The position numbers were made by a program, and so were the translations under genes. This document shows, piece by piece, positions 1 through 6,206 of a stretch of DNA of 7,989 nucleotides. The notes beneath the pieces are model-generated. The model was not told the DNA's origin and searched no databases. It worked only from the letters and a program-made list of their open reading frames with translations. Each line of letters begins with the position of its first letter. Position 1 is the stretch's first letter. This DNA comes from Aquirhabdus sp. (GTDB lineage: Bacteria > Pseudomonadota > Gammaproteobacteria > Pseudomonadales > Moraxellaceae): NCBI GenBank assembly GCA_030152425.1, contig JASLJP010000152.1, forward strand, positions 1 to 7,989, written 5' to 3'.

Positions 1-1
1 G

Positions 2-76
2 AAGCCGTTTGATCTGACCCAGCCGGTGGTGATTCAGGTCGCACCCGCCACTCAATCTGCAGCGGTAGGGGGCTAA
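2..76 (+). CDS. nuoG: C-terminal end of probable NADH-quinone oxidoreductase subunit G (partial)
   Basis: An open frame enters from the left edge and gives 24 residues, ending VAPATQSAAVGG before a TAA at 74-76. The tail has no diagnostic motif, so the identity rests on position: in gammaproteobacterial nuo operons the gene directly before nuoH is nuoG, the large iron-sulfur subunit of the peripheral arm that carries electrons from the NuoEF side towards NuoI. The stop lies one base before the nuoH ATG, as expected for a translationally coupled operon neighbour. The Ala/Gly/Gln-rich end looks like a flexible C-terminus. Only the last residues are visible, so nothing can be said about its clusters or completeness. 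Confidence 0.72.
   Translation, partial: KPFDLTQPVVIQVAPATQSAAVGG
67..72 (+). promoter_or_regulatory. Ribosome binding site of nuoH
   Basis: AGGGGG lies five bases before the ATG at 78 and inside the last codons of the upstream gene. It supports the start at 78 over the in-frame ATG at 120, which has no purine-rich stretch at a suitable distance. Confidence 0.65.
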
Positions 77-77
77 G

Positions 78-1118
78 ATGCGTACAGACCCAACGTTACC
101 GAGTTTTCTGAATGGCGTCATGACCCAGTCGCAATGGGACACGACCTTTTCAGTCGTCCAAGCCGTGCTGATCCTGCTGGTCGTCGTCATGGTTGCGGGC
201 TTCTTGAGCTTTGTTGAGCGCCGTGTGCTGGCCCTGTGGCAAGACCGTTATGGTCCAAACCGCGTCGGCCCCTTTGGTCTGTTCCAGATTCTGGCCGATG
301 GCTTGAAGATGTTCTTTAAAGAAGACTGGACCCCACCCTTTGTCGACAAACTGACCTTTATCATTGCCCCAGCCATCGGCATGGGCGCGCTGATGCTGTC
401 GTTTATCGTCGTGCCGTTTACCCCGACCTGGGGCGTGGCCGACCTGAATATCGGCATCCTGTTTTTCTTTGCCATGGCAGGCCTCGGCGTCTATGCCGTG
501 ATGTTTGCCGGTTGGGCATCGAATAACAAATTCGCACTGCTGGGCGGTATCCGCGCTGCAGCACAGACCGTCAGCTATGAAGTCTTTATGGGCTTGTCAC
601 TGATGGGTGTGGTGGCCACGGTCGGCAGCTTTAATATGCGCGATATCGTCGAGTACCAGCAGACCCATCTGTGGTTTGTGATCCCGCAGTTTTTGGGCTT
701 TGTGACCTTTGCCATCGCCGGTATCGCCGTGACCCACCGTAGCCCGTTCGATGCGCCGGAAGCGGAGCAGGACTTGGGTGCCGGTTATCACACTGAATAC
801 TCGGGCATGAAGTGGGGGATGTTCTTCGTCGGTGAGTACATCGGCGTGATCCTGATCTCGGCGCTGATCTCCATTCTGTTCTTTGGCGGCTGGGCAGCAC
901 CGTTCAACATCAATATCCCGTTTGTGCCAGATTTCTTCTGGTTGCTGGCCAAGATCTTGTTCTTTGTCATGATGTTTATCTTGGTGCGTGCCGCCCTGCC
1001 ACGTCCACGCTATGACCAAATCATGAATTTCAGTTGGAAGATCTGCCTGCCGATCACACTGGTCAATTTATTAGTTACTGCCGGCTATGTGTTATACACC
1101 AGCCCGCTGCAGCATTAA
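78..1118 (+). CDS. nuoH: NADH-quinone oxidoreductase subunit H (complex I membrane heel)
   Basis: This 346-residue polytopic membrane protein is the ND1-family subunit. It holds the quinone-binding cavity at the junction of the peripheral and membrane arms and couples quinone reduction to proton pumping. Family signatures are clear: FVERR and QDRYGPNRVGP (about residues 45-65), FFKEDW (79-84), AQTVSYEVF (162-170), SPFDAPEAEQ (222-231) followed by GYHTEYSG (236-243), and RAALPRPRYDQ (304-314) near the end. About eight hydrophobic segments are visible, the usual number. It is some 20 residues longer than the E. coli protein as I recall it. The excess is a polar N-terminal lead (about residues 1-14) and extra residues around 275-285 (FNINIPFVPD). 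The start at 78 follows a good ribosome site; a start at 120 would remove the lead. It begins one base after nuoG and ends 20 bases before nuoI. Confidence 0.97.
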   Translation: MRTDPTLPSFLNGVMTQSQWDTTFSVVQAVLILLVVVMVAGFLSFVERRVLALWQDRYGPNRVGPFGLFQILADGLKMFFKEDWTPPFVDKLTFIIAPAIGMGALMLSFIVVPFTPTWGVADLNIGILFFFAMAGLGVYAVMFAGWASNNKFALLGGIRAAAQTVSYEVFMGLSLMGVVATVGSFNMRDIVEYQQTHLWFVIPQFLGFVTFAIAGIAVTHRSPFDAPEAEQDLGAGYHTEYSGMKWGMFFVGEYIGVILISALISILFFGGWAAPFNINIPFVPDFFWLLAKILFFVMMFILVRAALPRPRYDQIMNFSWKICLPITLVNLLVTAGYVLYTSPLQH

Positions 1119-1123
1119 GCACT

Positions 1124-1130
1124 AAAGGAA
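1124..1130 (+). promoter_or_regulatory. Ribosome binding site of nuoI
   Basis: AAAGGAA sits eight bases before the ATG at 1139, in the 20-base gap after the nuoH stop. It decides the nuoI start: the same frame stays open back to an ATG at 1034, but that lies inside nuoH and would add 35 residues with no counterpart in the family. Confidence 0.75.
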
Positions 1131-1138
1131 TCAAGAAT

Positions 1139-1687
1139 ATGTCAAATTCTAGTGCAAACCTATTTGTCGGCATCTGGTCGCAGTTGCGCAGTCTGGTCAT
1201 GGTGTTTAGCCATGCTTGGCGCAAGCGTGACACCCTGATGTATCCCGAAGTGCCGGTCAACCCACCACCACGCTACCGTGGTCGCATCGTGCTGACGCGC
1301 GACCCCGATGGTGAAGAGCGCTGTGTGGCGTGTAACCTGTGCGCCGTGGCCTGTCCGGTCGGCTGTATCTCGCTGCAAAAAGCCGAGAAAGAAGACGGCC
1401 GCTGGTATCCCGAATTTTTCCGCATCAACTTTAGCCGCTGCATCTTCTGTGGCATGTGCGAAGAAGCCTGCCCAACGACCGCGATCCAGCTGACCCCAGA
1501 CTTTGAGATGGCCGAATTCGACCGTCAAAATCTGGTCTACGAAAAAGAACATCTGCTGATCTCAGGTCCGGGTAAATACCACGACTACAACTTCTACCGT
1601 GTTTCCGGCATGGCCGTATCGGGCAAGGCCAAGGGCGCTGCGCAAAACGAAGCGCAGCCGGTCGACGTACGAGGACTGATGCCATGA
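1139..1687 (+). CDS. nuoI: NADH-quinone oxidoreductase subunit I (2x[4Fe-4S] ferredoxin-type)
   Basis: NuoI (182 residues here, 180 in E. coli) is the TYKY/NDUFS8-type iron-sulfur subunit. It sits on the cytoplasmic face against NuoH and holds clusters N6a and N6b, passing electrons from NuoG to N2 in NuoB. Both binding motifs are intact: CVACNLCAVACP with Cys62, 65, 68 and 72, and CIFCGMCEEACP with Cys101, 104, 107 and 111. An extra Cys76 (PVGC) is also found in the E. coli protein as I recall it. The N-terminal 30 residues form an amphipathic segment (FVGIWSQLRSLVMVF) that in this family lies along the membrane. YRGRIVLTRDPDGEERC (46-62) and YEKEHLLISGPGKY (134-147) are near-identical to the enterobacterial protein. 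Its TGA overlaps the nuoJ start by four bases. Confidence 0.98.
   Translation: MSNSSANLFVGIWSQLRSLVMVFSHAWRKRDTLMYPEVPVNPPPRYRGRIVLTRDPDGEERCVACNLCAVACPVGCISLQKAEKEDGRWYPEFFRINFSRCIFCGMCEEACPTTAIQLTPDFEMAEFDRQNLVYEKEHLLISGPGKYHDYNFYRVSGMAVSGKAKGAAQNEAQPVDVRGLMP
1671..1674 (+). promoter_or_regulatory. Ribosome binding site of nuoJ
   Basis: GAGG lies nine bases before the ATG at 1684 and 12 before a second in-frame ATG at 1687. The spacing and the ATGA overlap with nuoI favour 1684, although the two starts differ by only one methionine. Confidence 0.5.
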
Positions 1688-2322
1688 TGACCACGATCCT
1701 CAATGCTTGGCCGTTTTATCTGATTGCGGTGGTTGCGATTTTTGCCACTATTCGCACCGTGACCAATACCAATCCCGTGCATGCGCTGCTCAATCTGATC
1801 GTGTCGCTGCTGGCAGTGGCTGGTTTGTTTTTCTGTCTGGGCGCGCCGTTTGCCGCCGCACTGGAAGCCATCGTCTATGCCGGTGCGATTCTGGTGCTAT
1901 TCGTATTTGTGGTGATGATGCTGAACCTCGGTCGCGCCACCTTGCTGCAAGAGCAGCGCTGGTACAGCGCCACCACATGGGCATGGCCTGCCGCCCTGTC
2001 TTTCCTGATCGGCGTTGCCGTGGTGTGGATGCTGGGCAGTGGTGAGTACGACCATCAAGCCGCTGTCGCCGGGACACAAGTGGTCGACGCCAAAGCGGTC
2101 GGTATCGCGCTGTTTGGCCCTTATTTGCTGCTGGTCGAGCTGGCCTCATTGCTGCTGCTGGCTGCGCTGGTTGCTGCTTACCATCTGGGTCGTAACACCG
2201 ATGGCTTTAACGATCCGATCGAAGTGCGTAACGCCGCTGCCGAAACTGCCGAAAAAATTCGTCTTAATCAACTCGCGCGTCTAGACGCTGAGAAGAAACA
2301 GCAAGAAGGGGCAAAGAAATGA
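1684..2322 (+). CDS. nuoJ: NADH-quinone oxidoreductase subunit J (ND6-like membrane subunit)
   Basis: NuoJ (212 residues) is a five-helix membrane subunit packed between NuoH and NuoK. Its third helix lies on the central charged axis and is thought to change conformation during coupling. The family hallmark EAIVYAGAILVLFVFVVMML is at residues 61-80, preceded by TNTNPVHALLNLIVSLLAVAG (27-47). A second conserved block, AKAVGIALFGPYLLLVELAS, is at 136-155. After the last helix comes a charged, Ala/Glu/Lys-rich tail (about 172-212, ending EKKQQEGAKK). It accounts for most of the extra length over the E. coli protein (184 residues) and is probably cytoplasmic and helical or disordered. The gene overlaps nuoI upstream and nuoK downstream by four bases each, so translation is probably coupled. 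Confidence 0.97.
   Translation: MMTTILNAWPFYLIAVVAIFATIRTVTNTNPVHALLNLIVSLLAVAGLFFCLGAPFAAALEAIVYAGAILVLFVFVVMMLNLGRATLLQEQRWYSATTWAWPAALSFLIGVAVVWMLGSGEYDHQAAVAGTQVVDAKAVGIALFGPYLLLVELASLLLLAALVAAYHLGRNTDGFNDPIEVRNAAAETAEKIRLNQLARLDAEKKQQEGAKK
2306..2311 (+). promoter_or_regulatory. Ribosome binding site of nuoK
   Basis: AAGGGG, inside the last codons of nuoJ, is seven bases before the nuoK ATG at 2319. It supports that start within the ATGA overlap. Confidence 0.6.
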
Positions 2323-2624
2323 TCATTCCTGTAGAACATGGCTTGGTGATCTCCGCGATCCTATTTGCACTCGGGTTTTACGGCGTCATGGCACGTCGTA
2401 ACCTGATGTTTATCCTGATGAGTCTGGAAGTGATGATGAACGCCGCCGCACTGGCCTTTGTCGTCGCCGGTTCACGCTGGGTACAGCCCGATGGACAGGT
2501 GATGTTTATCCTGATCCTGACCCTTGCCGCCGCTGAAGCCAGTATTGGCCTTGCGATCTTGTTGCAGTTTTACCGTCGCTTCCAGCATCTGGACATCGAC
2601 GCAGCCAGTGAGATGCACGGATGA
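2319..2624 (+). CDS. nuoK: NADH-quinone oxidoreductase subunit K (ND4L-like, MrpC-related)
   Basis: NuoK (101 residues, 100 in E. coli) is a three-helix membrane protein related to MrpC of Mrp Na+/H+ antiporters. It provides part of a proton half-channel next to NuoJ. The two buried glutamates essential in E. coli (Glu36 and Glu72) are present as Glu37 (MSLEVMMNAA) and Glu73 (AAAEASIGLAI), shifted by one residue. MARRNLMFILMSLE (24-37) and LTLAAAEASIGLAILL (68-83) are typical of the family. The polar C-terminus (FQHLDIDAASEMHG) is normal in length. The gene overlaps nuoJ and nuoL by four bases each. Confidence 0.98.
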   Translation: MIIPVEHGLVISAILFALGFYGVMARRNLMFILMSLEVMMNAAALAFVVAGSRWVQPDGQVMFILILTLAAAEASIGLAILLQFYRRFQHLDIDAASEMHG

Positions 2625-4504
2625 GCCAGTTTATCTCTCTCTTGCCCTTGACCTTTATTCTGCCGCTGATCAGCTTTCTGATTCTGGCGTCATTCCGTGA
2701 TCGCCTGTCGGAAAACACCGTGGCGGTGATCAGTGTCGGCAGCATGGCGCTGTCCGCATTGGTTGCGCTGTTGGTCGGTCTCGACTTTTTGGCACTGCCT
2801 GCGACCAACGGCCACGCGCCAGCGGTACAGCAAGTGCTGTGGACGTGGATGCAAGTCGGTGATTTTGCACCGACTTTTGGTCTGCATCTGGATGGTCTGT
2901 CCTTGACCATGACCGGGATCGTCAGTGGGGTCGGTTTCCTGATTCACCTGTTCGCCTCGTGGTATATGCGCGGCGAAGCCGGCTATGCACGTTTCTTCTC
3001 CTATATGAACCTGTTTGTCGCCAGCATGTTGCTGCTGGTTCAAGGCGACAACCTGGTACTGCTGTACTTGGGTTGGGAAGGCGTGGGCATCTGCTCCTAC
3101 TTGCTGATCGGTTTCTATTTTGCCGATCCAGCCAATGGCGTCGCGGCGATCAAAGCGTTTACCGTGACCCGTATCGGCGACGTGTTCCTTGCCATCGGTA
3201 TGTTCTTGCTGTTCCGTGAACTGGGTACACTGGATATCAATGAAATCCTCGCCCGTGCGCCGGAGTTGATTGCAAACAGCAGCAATGTGCAGTTGATTGC
3301 CCTGATGCTGCTCGGCGGCGCGATGGGTAAATCAGCGCAGATCCCGCTGCATACTTGGCTTGCCGATGCGATGGCCGGTCCGACCCCTGTCTCTGCCCTG
3401 ATCCACGCTGCGACCATGGTCACCGCCGGTGTCTATCTGATCGCACGTCTGCATCCGATCTTCCTCATGGCGCCAAATATCATGGAGCTGGTCGGGATCG
3501 TGGGTGCGGCCGGTGTGCTCATCGCGGGATTCTCCGCGCTGGCACAGACCGATATCAAACGTGTATTGGCCTATTCGACCATGAGCCAGATTGCGTATAT
3601 GTTCTTGGCACTCGGTGTCGGGGCGTGGCAAGCGGCGATCTTCCATCTGATGACCCATGCGTTCTTTAAAGCGCTGTTGTTCCTCTCGTCAGGTGCGGTG
3701 ATTCTGGCTTGCCACCACGAGCAAAACATCTTCAAGATGGGCGGCCTGTGGAAGAAAATTCCATTCGTCTATGCCTGCTTCCTCGTTGGTGGCGGTGCGC
3801 TGGCTGCCTTGCCGTTTGTCACGGTCGGTTTCTACTCCAAAGACACCATCCTGTGGCAAGCCTGGGCGTCAGGTCATCAAGAGCTGTTCTGGCCTGCGCT
3901 GCTCGGTGCCGGTCTGACCTCGATCTATACCTTCCGTCTGATCTGGATCGTGTTCCATGGTCAGGAAAATGGCCATAGCGAGCCGATCAAAGGCGTGAGC
4001 TACTGGCTGCCGCTGTTGGTCTTGCTGGTTCTGTCGACTGCGGTCGGTGCGCTGATCCATCCGCCACTGGCGGGGGTGTTGCCGGACTTTAAAGCGCTGG
4101 TTCAGTTTGAACATGACGAGCACTTTATCGAGTTTATCTCGATTGCGACGGCACTCGGCGGTCTGGCCATCGGCGCGCTGCTGTTTACCGGCAAGCGTAC
4201 CTTGGTCACCAAGTTTAACAATACCGGCATCGGTGCAGGCCTCGGCTACTGGATGTACAACGCCTTTGGCTTTGACAAGCTGTTTGACATCGTCTTTACC
4301 AAGAGCTTTCTGGCGATTGCCCGTTTGCTGCAAAGCGATCCGATCGATCGTTTCTGGAGTGTGGTACCAGCCATCGTGCGCGGCGGCAATGCCGTTGCGA
4401 CCAAAGGCCAGACCGGCTCTCTACGCGGTTACGCGGCAGCCACTGCCTTTGGTGCAGTCGTGTTGATCTTTGCGTTGCTGGCAATTCAGGTGATGGGGAA
4501 ATAA
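2621..4504 (+). CDS. nuoL: NADH-quinone oxidoreductase subunit L (distal antiporter-like pump)
   Basis: NuoL (627 residues, 613 in E. coli) is the outermost pump subunit of the membrane arm. It is related to MrpA and expected to have 16 membrane helices plus the long lateral helix along the arm. The family core is intact: LYLGWEGVGICSYLLIGF has Glu153 (E. coli Glu144), and GAMGKSAQIPLHTWLADAM has Lys237 (E. coli Lys229). PTPVSALIHAATMVTAG (255-270), QTDIKRVLAYSTMSQ (309-323), THAFFKALLF with Lys350, and GFYSKD with Lys408-Asp409 follow. The segment after about 500 (FIEFISIATALGG onward) contains the expected late helix, the lateral amphipathic helix (about 535-590) and a final anchor helix (604-624). 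The ATG overlaps the nuoK stop as ATGA. Only a weak purine run (GTGAGA, 2608-2613) precedes it, so expression probably depends on coupling to nuoK. Confidence 0.98.
   Translation: MSQFISLLPLTFILPLISFLILASFRDRLSENTVAVISVGSMALSALVALLVGLDFLALPATNGHAPAVQQVLWTWMQVGDFAPTFGLHLDGLSLTMTGIVSGVGFLIHLFASWYMRGEAGYARFFSYMNLFVASMLLLVQGDNLVLLYLGWEGVGICSYLLIGFYFADPANGVAAIKAFTVTRIGDVFLAIGMFLLFRELGTLDINEILARAPELIANSSNVQLIALMLLGGAMGKSAQIPLHTWLADAMAGPTPVSALIHAATMVTAGVYLIARLHPIFLMAPNIMELVGIVGAAGVLIAGFSALAQTDIKRVLAYSTMSQIAYMFLALGVGAWQAAIFHLMTHAFFKALLFLSSGAVILACHHEQNIFKMGGLWKKIPFVYACFLVGGGALAALPFVTVGFYSKDTILWQAWASGHQELFWPALLGAGLTSIYTFRLIWIVFHGQENGHSEPIKGVSYWLPLLVLLVLSTAVGALIHPPLAGVLPDFKALVQFEHDEHFIEFISIATALGGLAIGALLFTGKRTLVTKFNNTGIGAGLGYWMYNAFGFDKLFDIVFTKSFLAIARLLQSDPIDRFWSVVPAIVRGGNAVATKGQTGSLRGYAAATAFGAVVLIFALLAIQVMGK
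4495..4500 (+). promoter_or_regulatory. Ribosome binding site of nuoM
   Basis: GGGGAA at the end of nuoL lies five bases before the ATG at 4506. The nuoL stop codon sits between the two, so ribosomes ending nuoL are placed directly at the nuoM start. Confidence 0.55.
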
Positions 4505-4505
4505 T

Positions 4506-6203
4506 ATGCCGAACTTTGACAATAACCTGATTTTGCCACTGCTGATCCTGATCCCGTTTATCGCAGGTTTCCTGTGCTGGACGGCAGAGAAGTTCAGCAT
4601 CCGCGCACCGCGCTGGATCGCGCTGTTTGGCATGTCGTTGACCCTCGTGCTGACCCTCCATTTGTGGATCACCGGTCAATACAGCGCCTCGGCGCAAGAG
4701 ATCGTCCAGATCGGTGCTGCGCCAGTCTGGCAAGCCGAATGGCAAGTGCCATGGATTCCGATGCTGGGCATCTCGATCCATCTGGCGCTTGATGGTCTGT
4801 CCCTGATGATGGTCGCGCTGACTGCACTGCTCGGTGTACTGGCGGTCGGCTGTTCATGGGGTGAGATCCAAAAAAATGTGGGCTTCTTCCATCTCAACCT
4901 GCTGTGGAGTCTGGGTGGTGTGATCGGCGTGTTCCTCGCCATCGACATGTTCCTGTTCTTCTTCTTCTGGGAAATGATGCTGGTGCCGATCTACTTCCTG
5001 ATCGCACTGTGGGGACACTCCGGCTCCAAAGGCCATAGCCGCGTCTATGCCGCGACCAAGTTCTTCATTTATACCCAAGCCTCCGGTCTGATCATGCTGG
5101 TCGGGATCTTGGCACTGGTGCTGTTGCACTACCAAGCCACCCATGTCATCACCTTTGATTACATGCAGTTGCTGGGTACCCAGTTCCCACCAGGCTTTGA
5201 ATATGGCCTGATGCTGACCTTCTTTATCGCCTTTGCGGTCAAGCTGCCGATCGTGCCGTTGCACGGCTGGCTGCCCGATGCTCACGCTCAAGCGCCTACC
5301 GCAGGTTCGGTGGACTTGGCAGGGATTCTGATCAAGACAGCGGCCTACGGTTTGCTGCGCTTCGTCTTGCCGCTGTTCCCGCATGCCTCGGCCGAGTTTG
5401 CGCCGATTGCGATTACCTTGGGTCTGATCGGCGTGTTCTACGGCGCATGGGTGGCGTTTATCCAGACCGATATCAAACGTCTGGTGGCCTATACCAGTGT
5501 GTCGCATATGGGCTTTATCCTGCTCGCGCTGTATAGCGGCAATCTGCTAACCATGCAGGGGCTGATGGTGATGATGCTGGCTCATGGCCTGTCGTCGGCG
5601 GCACTGTTTATCATGTGCGGTCAGATCTACGAGCGCCTGCATACCCGTGACCTGCGTCAGATGGGCGGCATGTGGGGCAGGGCACGCTATCTGCCAGTAT
5701 TCCTCATGTTCTTTAGTGCGGCGCTACTGGGTATCCCGGGCACTGGTAACTTTATCGGCGAGTTCCTGATCCTGCTGGGTGCATTTGAACCGTATCCTTG
5801 GTATGTGATCTTGGCCACGGTCAGTCTGGTGCTGGCGGGTCTGTACTCTTTGTATCTGATTCATCAGACCTTGTTTGGCGCGCCGAAAGAGCCCGTCACT
5901 TCACATGATGAAAACGATGACATGGCACCGCTGACCGGATCGGTCGATGCCTTTATCGAGTCGCATGATGCGCATCATCATGCCGTGCCGGCTGGCAAGT
6001 ATCGCATCGCCGATCTGAATGCGCGTGAGCTGACCTTGCTCATCAGCATGGCGGTGCTGCTGGTCTGGCTGGGTCTGTATCCGCAGACCGTGCTCGACAC
6101 CTCGAATCAAACCATGCAGTGGGTGAGCAATGCCTACAACACGCCTTTATTCCCTGCCGCACACGCAGAATTACCACCACAACTCGGCGCGGGAGTTCAC
6201 TAA
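4506..6203 (+). CDS. nuoM: NADH-quinone oxidoreductase subunit M (central antiporter-like pump)
   Basis: NuoM (565 residues, against 509 in E. coli) is the ND4/MrpD-like middle pump subunit, with 14 expected helices. The pumping residues are all present: Glu156 in FFFFWEMMLVPIYFLI (E. coli Glu144), Lys246 in FAVKLPIVPLHGWLPDAH (Lys234), Lys277 in LAGILIKTAAYG (Lys265) and Glu419 in GNFIGEFLIL (Glu407). QTDIKRLVAYTSVSHMG (320-336) is the conserved mid-domain motif. Extra length is spread over the region before residue 156, a hydrophilic insertion between helices 13 and 14 (about 459-500, with HDAHHH at 487-492), and a longer C-terminal tail after LDTSNQ. The loop should face the cytoplasm and the tail the periplasm, given the family topology. 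It starts one base after nuoL and stops three bases before nuoN. Confidence 0.97.
   Translation: MPNFDNNLILPLLILIPFIAGFLCWTAEKFSIRAPRWIALFGMSLTLVLTLHLWITGQYSASAQEIVQIGAAPVWQAEWQVPWIPMLGISIHLALDGLSLMMVALTALLGVLAVGCSWGEIQKNVGFFHLNLLWSLGGVIGVFLAIDMFLFFFFWEMMLVPIYFLIALWGHSGSKGHSRVYAATKFFIYTQASGLIMLVGILALVLLHYQATHVITFDYMQLLGTQFPPGFEYGLMLTFFIAFAVKLPIVPLHGWLPDAHAQAPTAGSVDLAGILIKTAAYGLLRFVLPLFPHASAEFAPIAITLGLIGVFYGAWVAFIQTDIKRLVAYTSVSHMGFILLALYSGNLLTMQGLMVMMLAHGLSSAALFIMCGQIYERLHTRDLRQMGGMWGRARYLPVFLMFFSAALLGIPGTGNFIGEFLILLGAFEPYPWYVILATVSLVLAGLYSLYLIHQTLFGAPKEPVTSHDENDDMAPLTGSVDAFIESHDAHHHAVPAGKYRIADLNARELTLLISMAVLLVWLGLYPQTVLDTSNQTMQWVSNAYNTPLFPAAHAELPPQLGAGVH
6191..6195 (+). promoter_or_regulatory. 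Ribosome binding site of nuoN
   Basis: GGGAG in the last codons of nuoM lies 11 bases before the ATG at 6207. The spacing is slightly long, but no other purine-rich run fits. Confidence 0.45.
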
Positions 6204-6206
6204 GCC

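Noticed and set aside
597..1019. Minus-strand open frame of 140 codons inside nuoH
   Set aside because: It lies wholly antisense to a well conserved gene and encodes a His/Asp/Gln-rich product with no recognisable motif, as expected from the complement of membrane-protein codons.
1034..1138. Upstream start giving nuoI 35 more residues
   Set aside because: It overlaps nuoH and adds residues unlike any NuoI, while the ATG at 1139 has a clear ribosome site and gives the usual length.
4854..5507. Minus-strand open frame of 217 codons inside nuoM
   Set aside because: It is antisense to conserved nuoM. Its Gln/His/Asp-rich composition is the mirror of Leu, Val and Met codons and it has no ribosome site or family signature.
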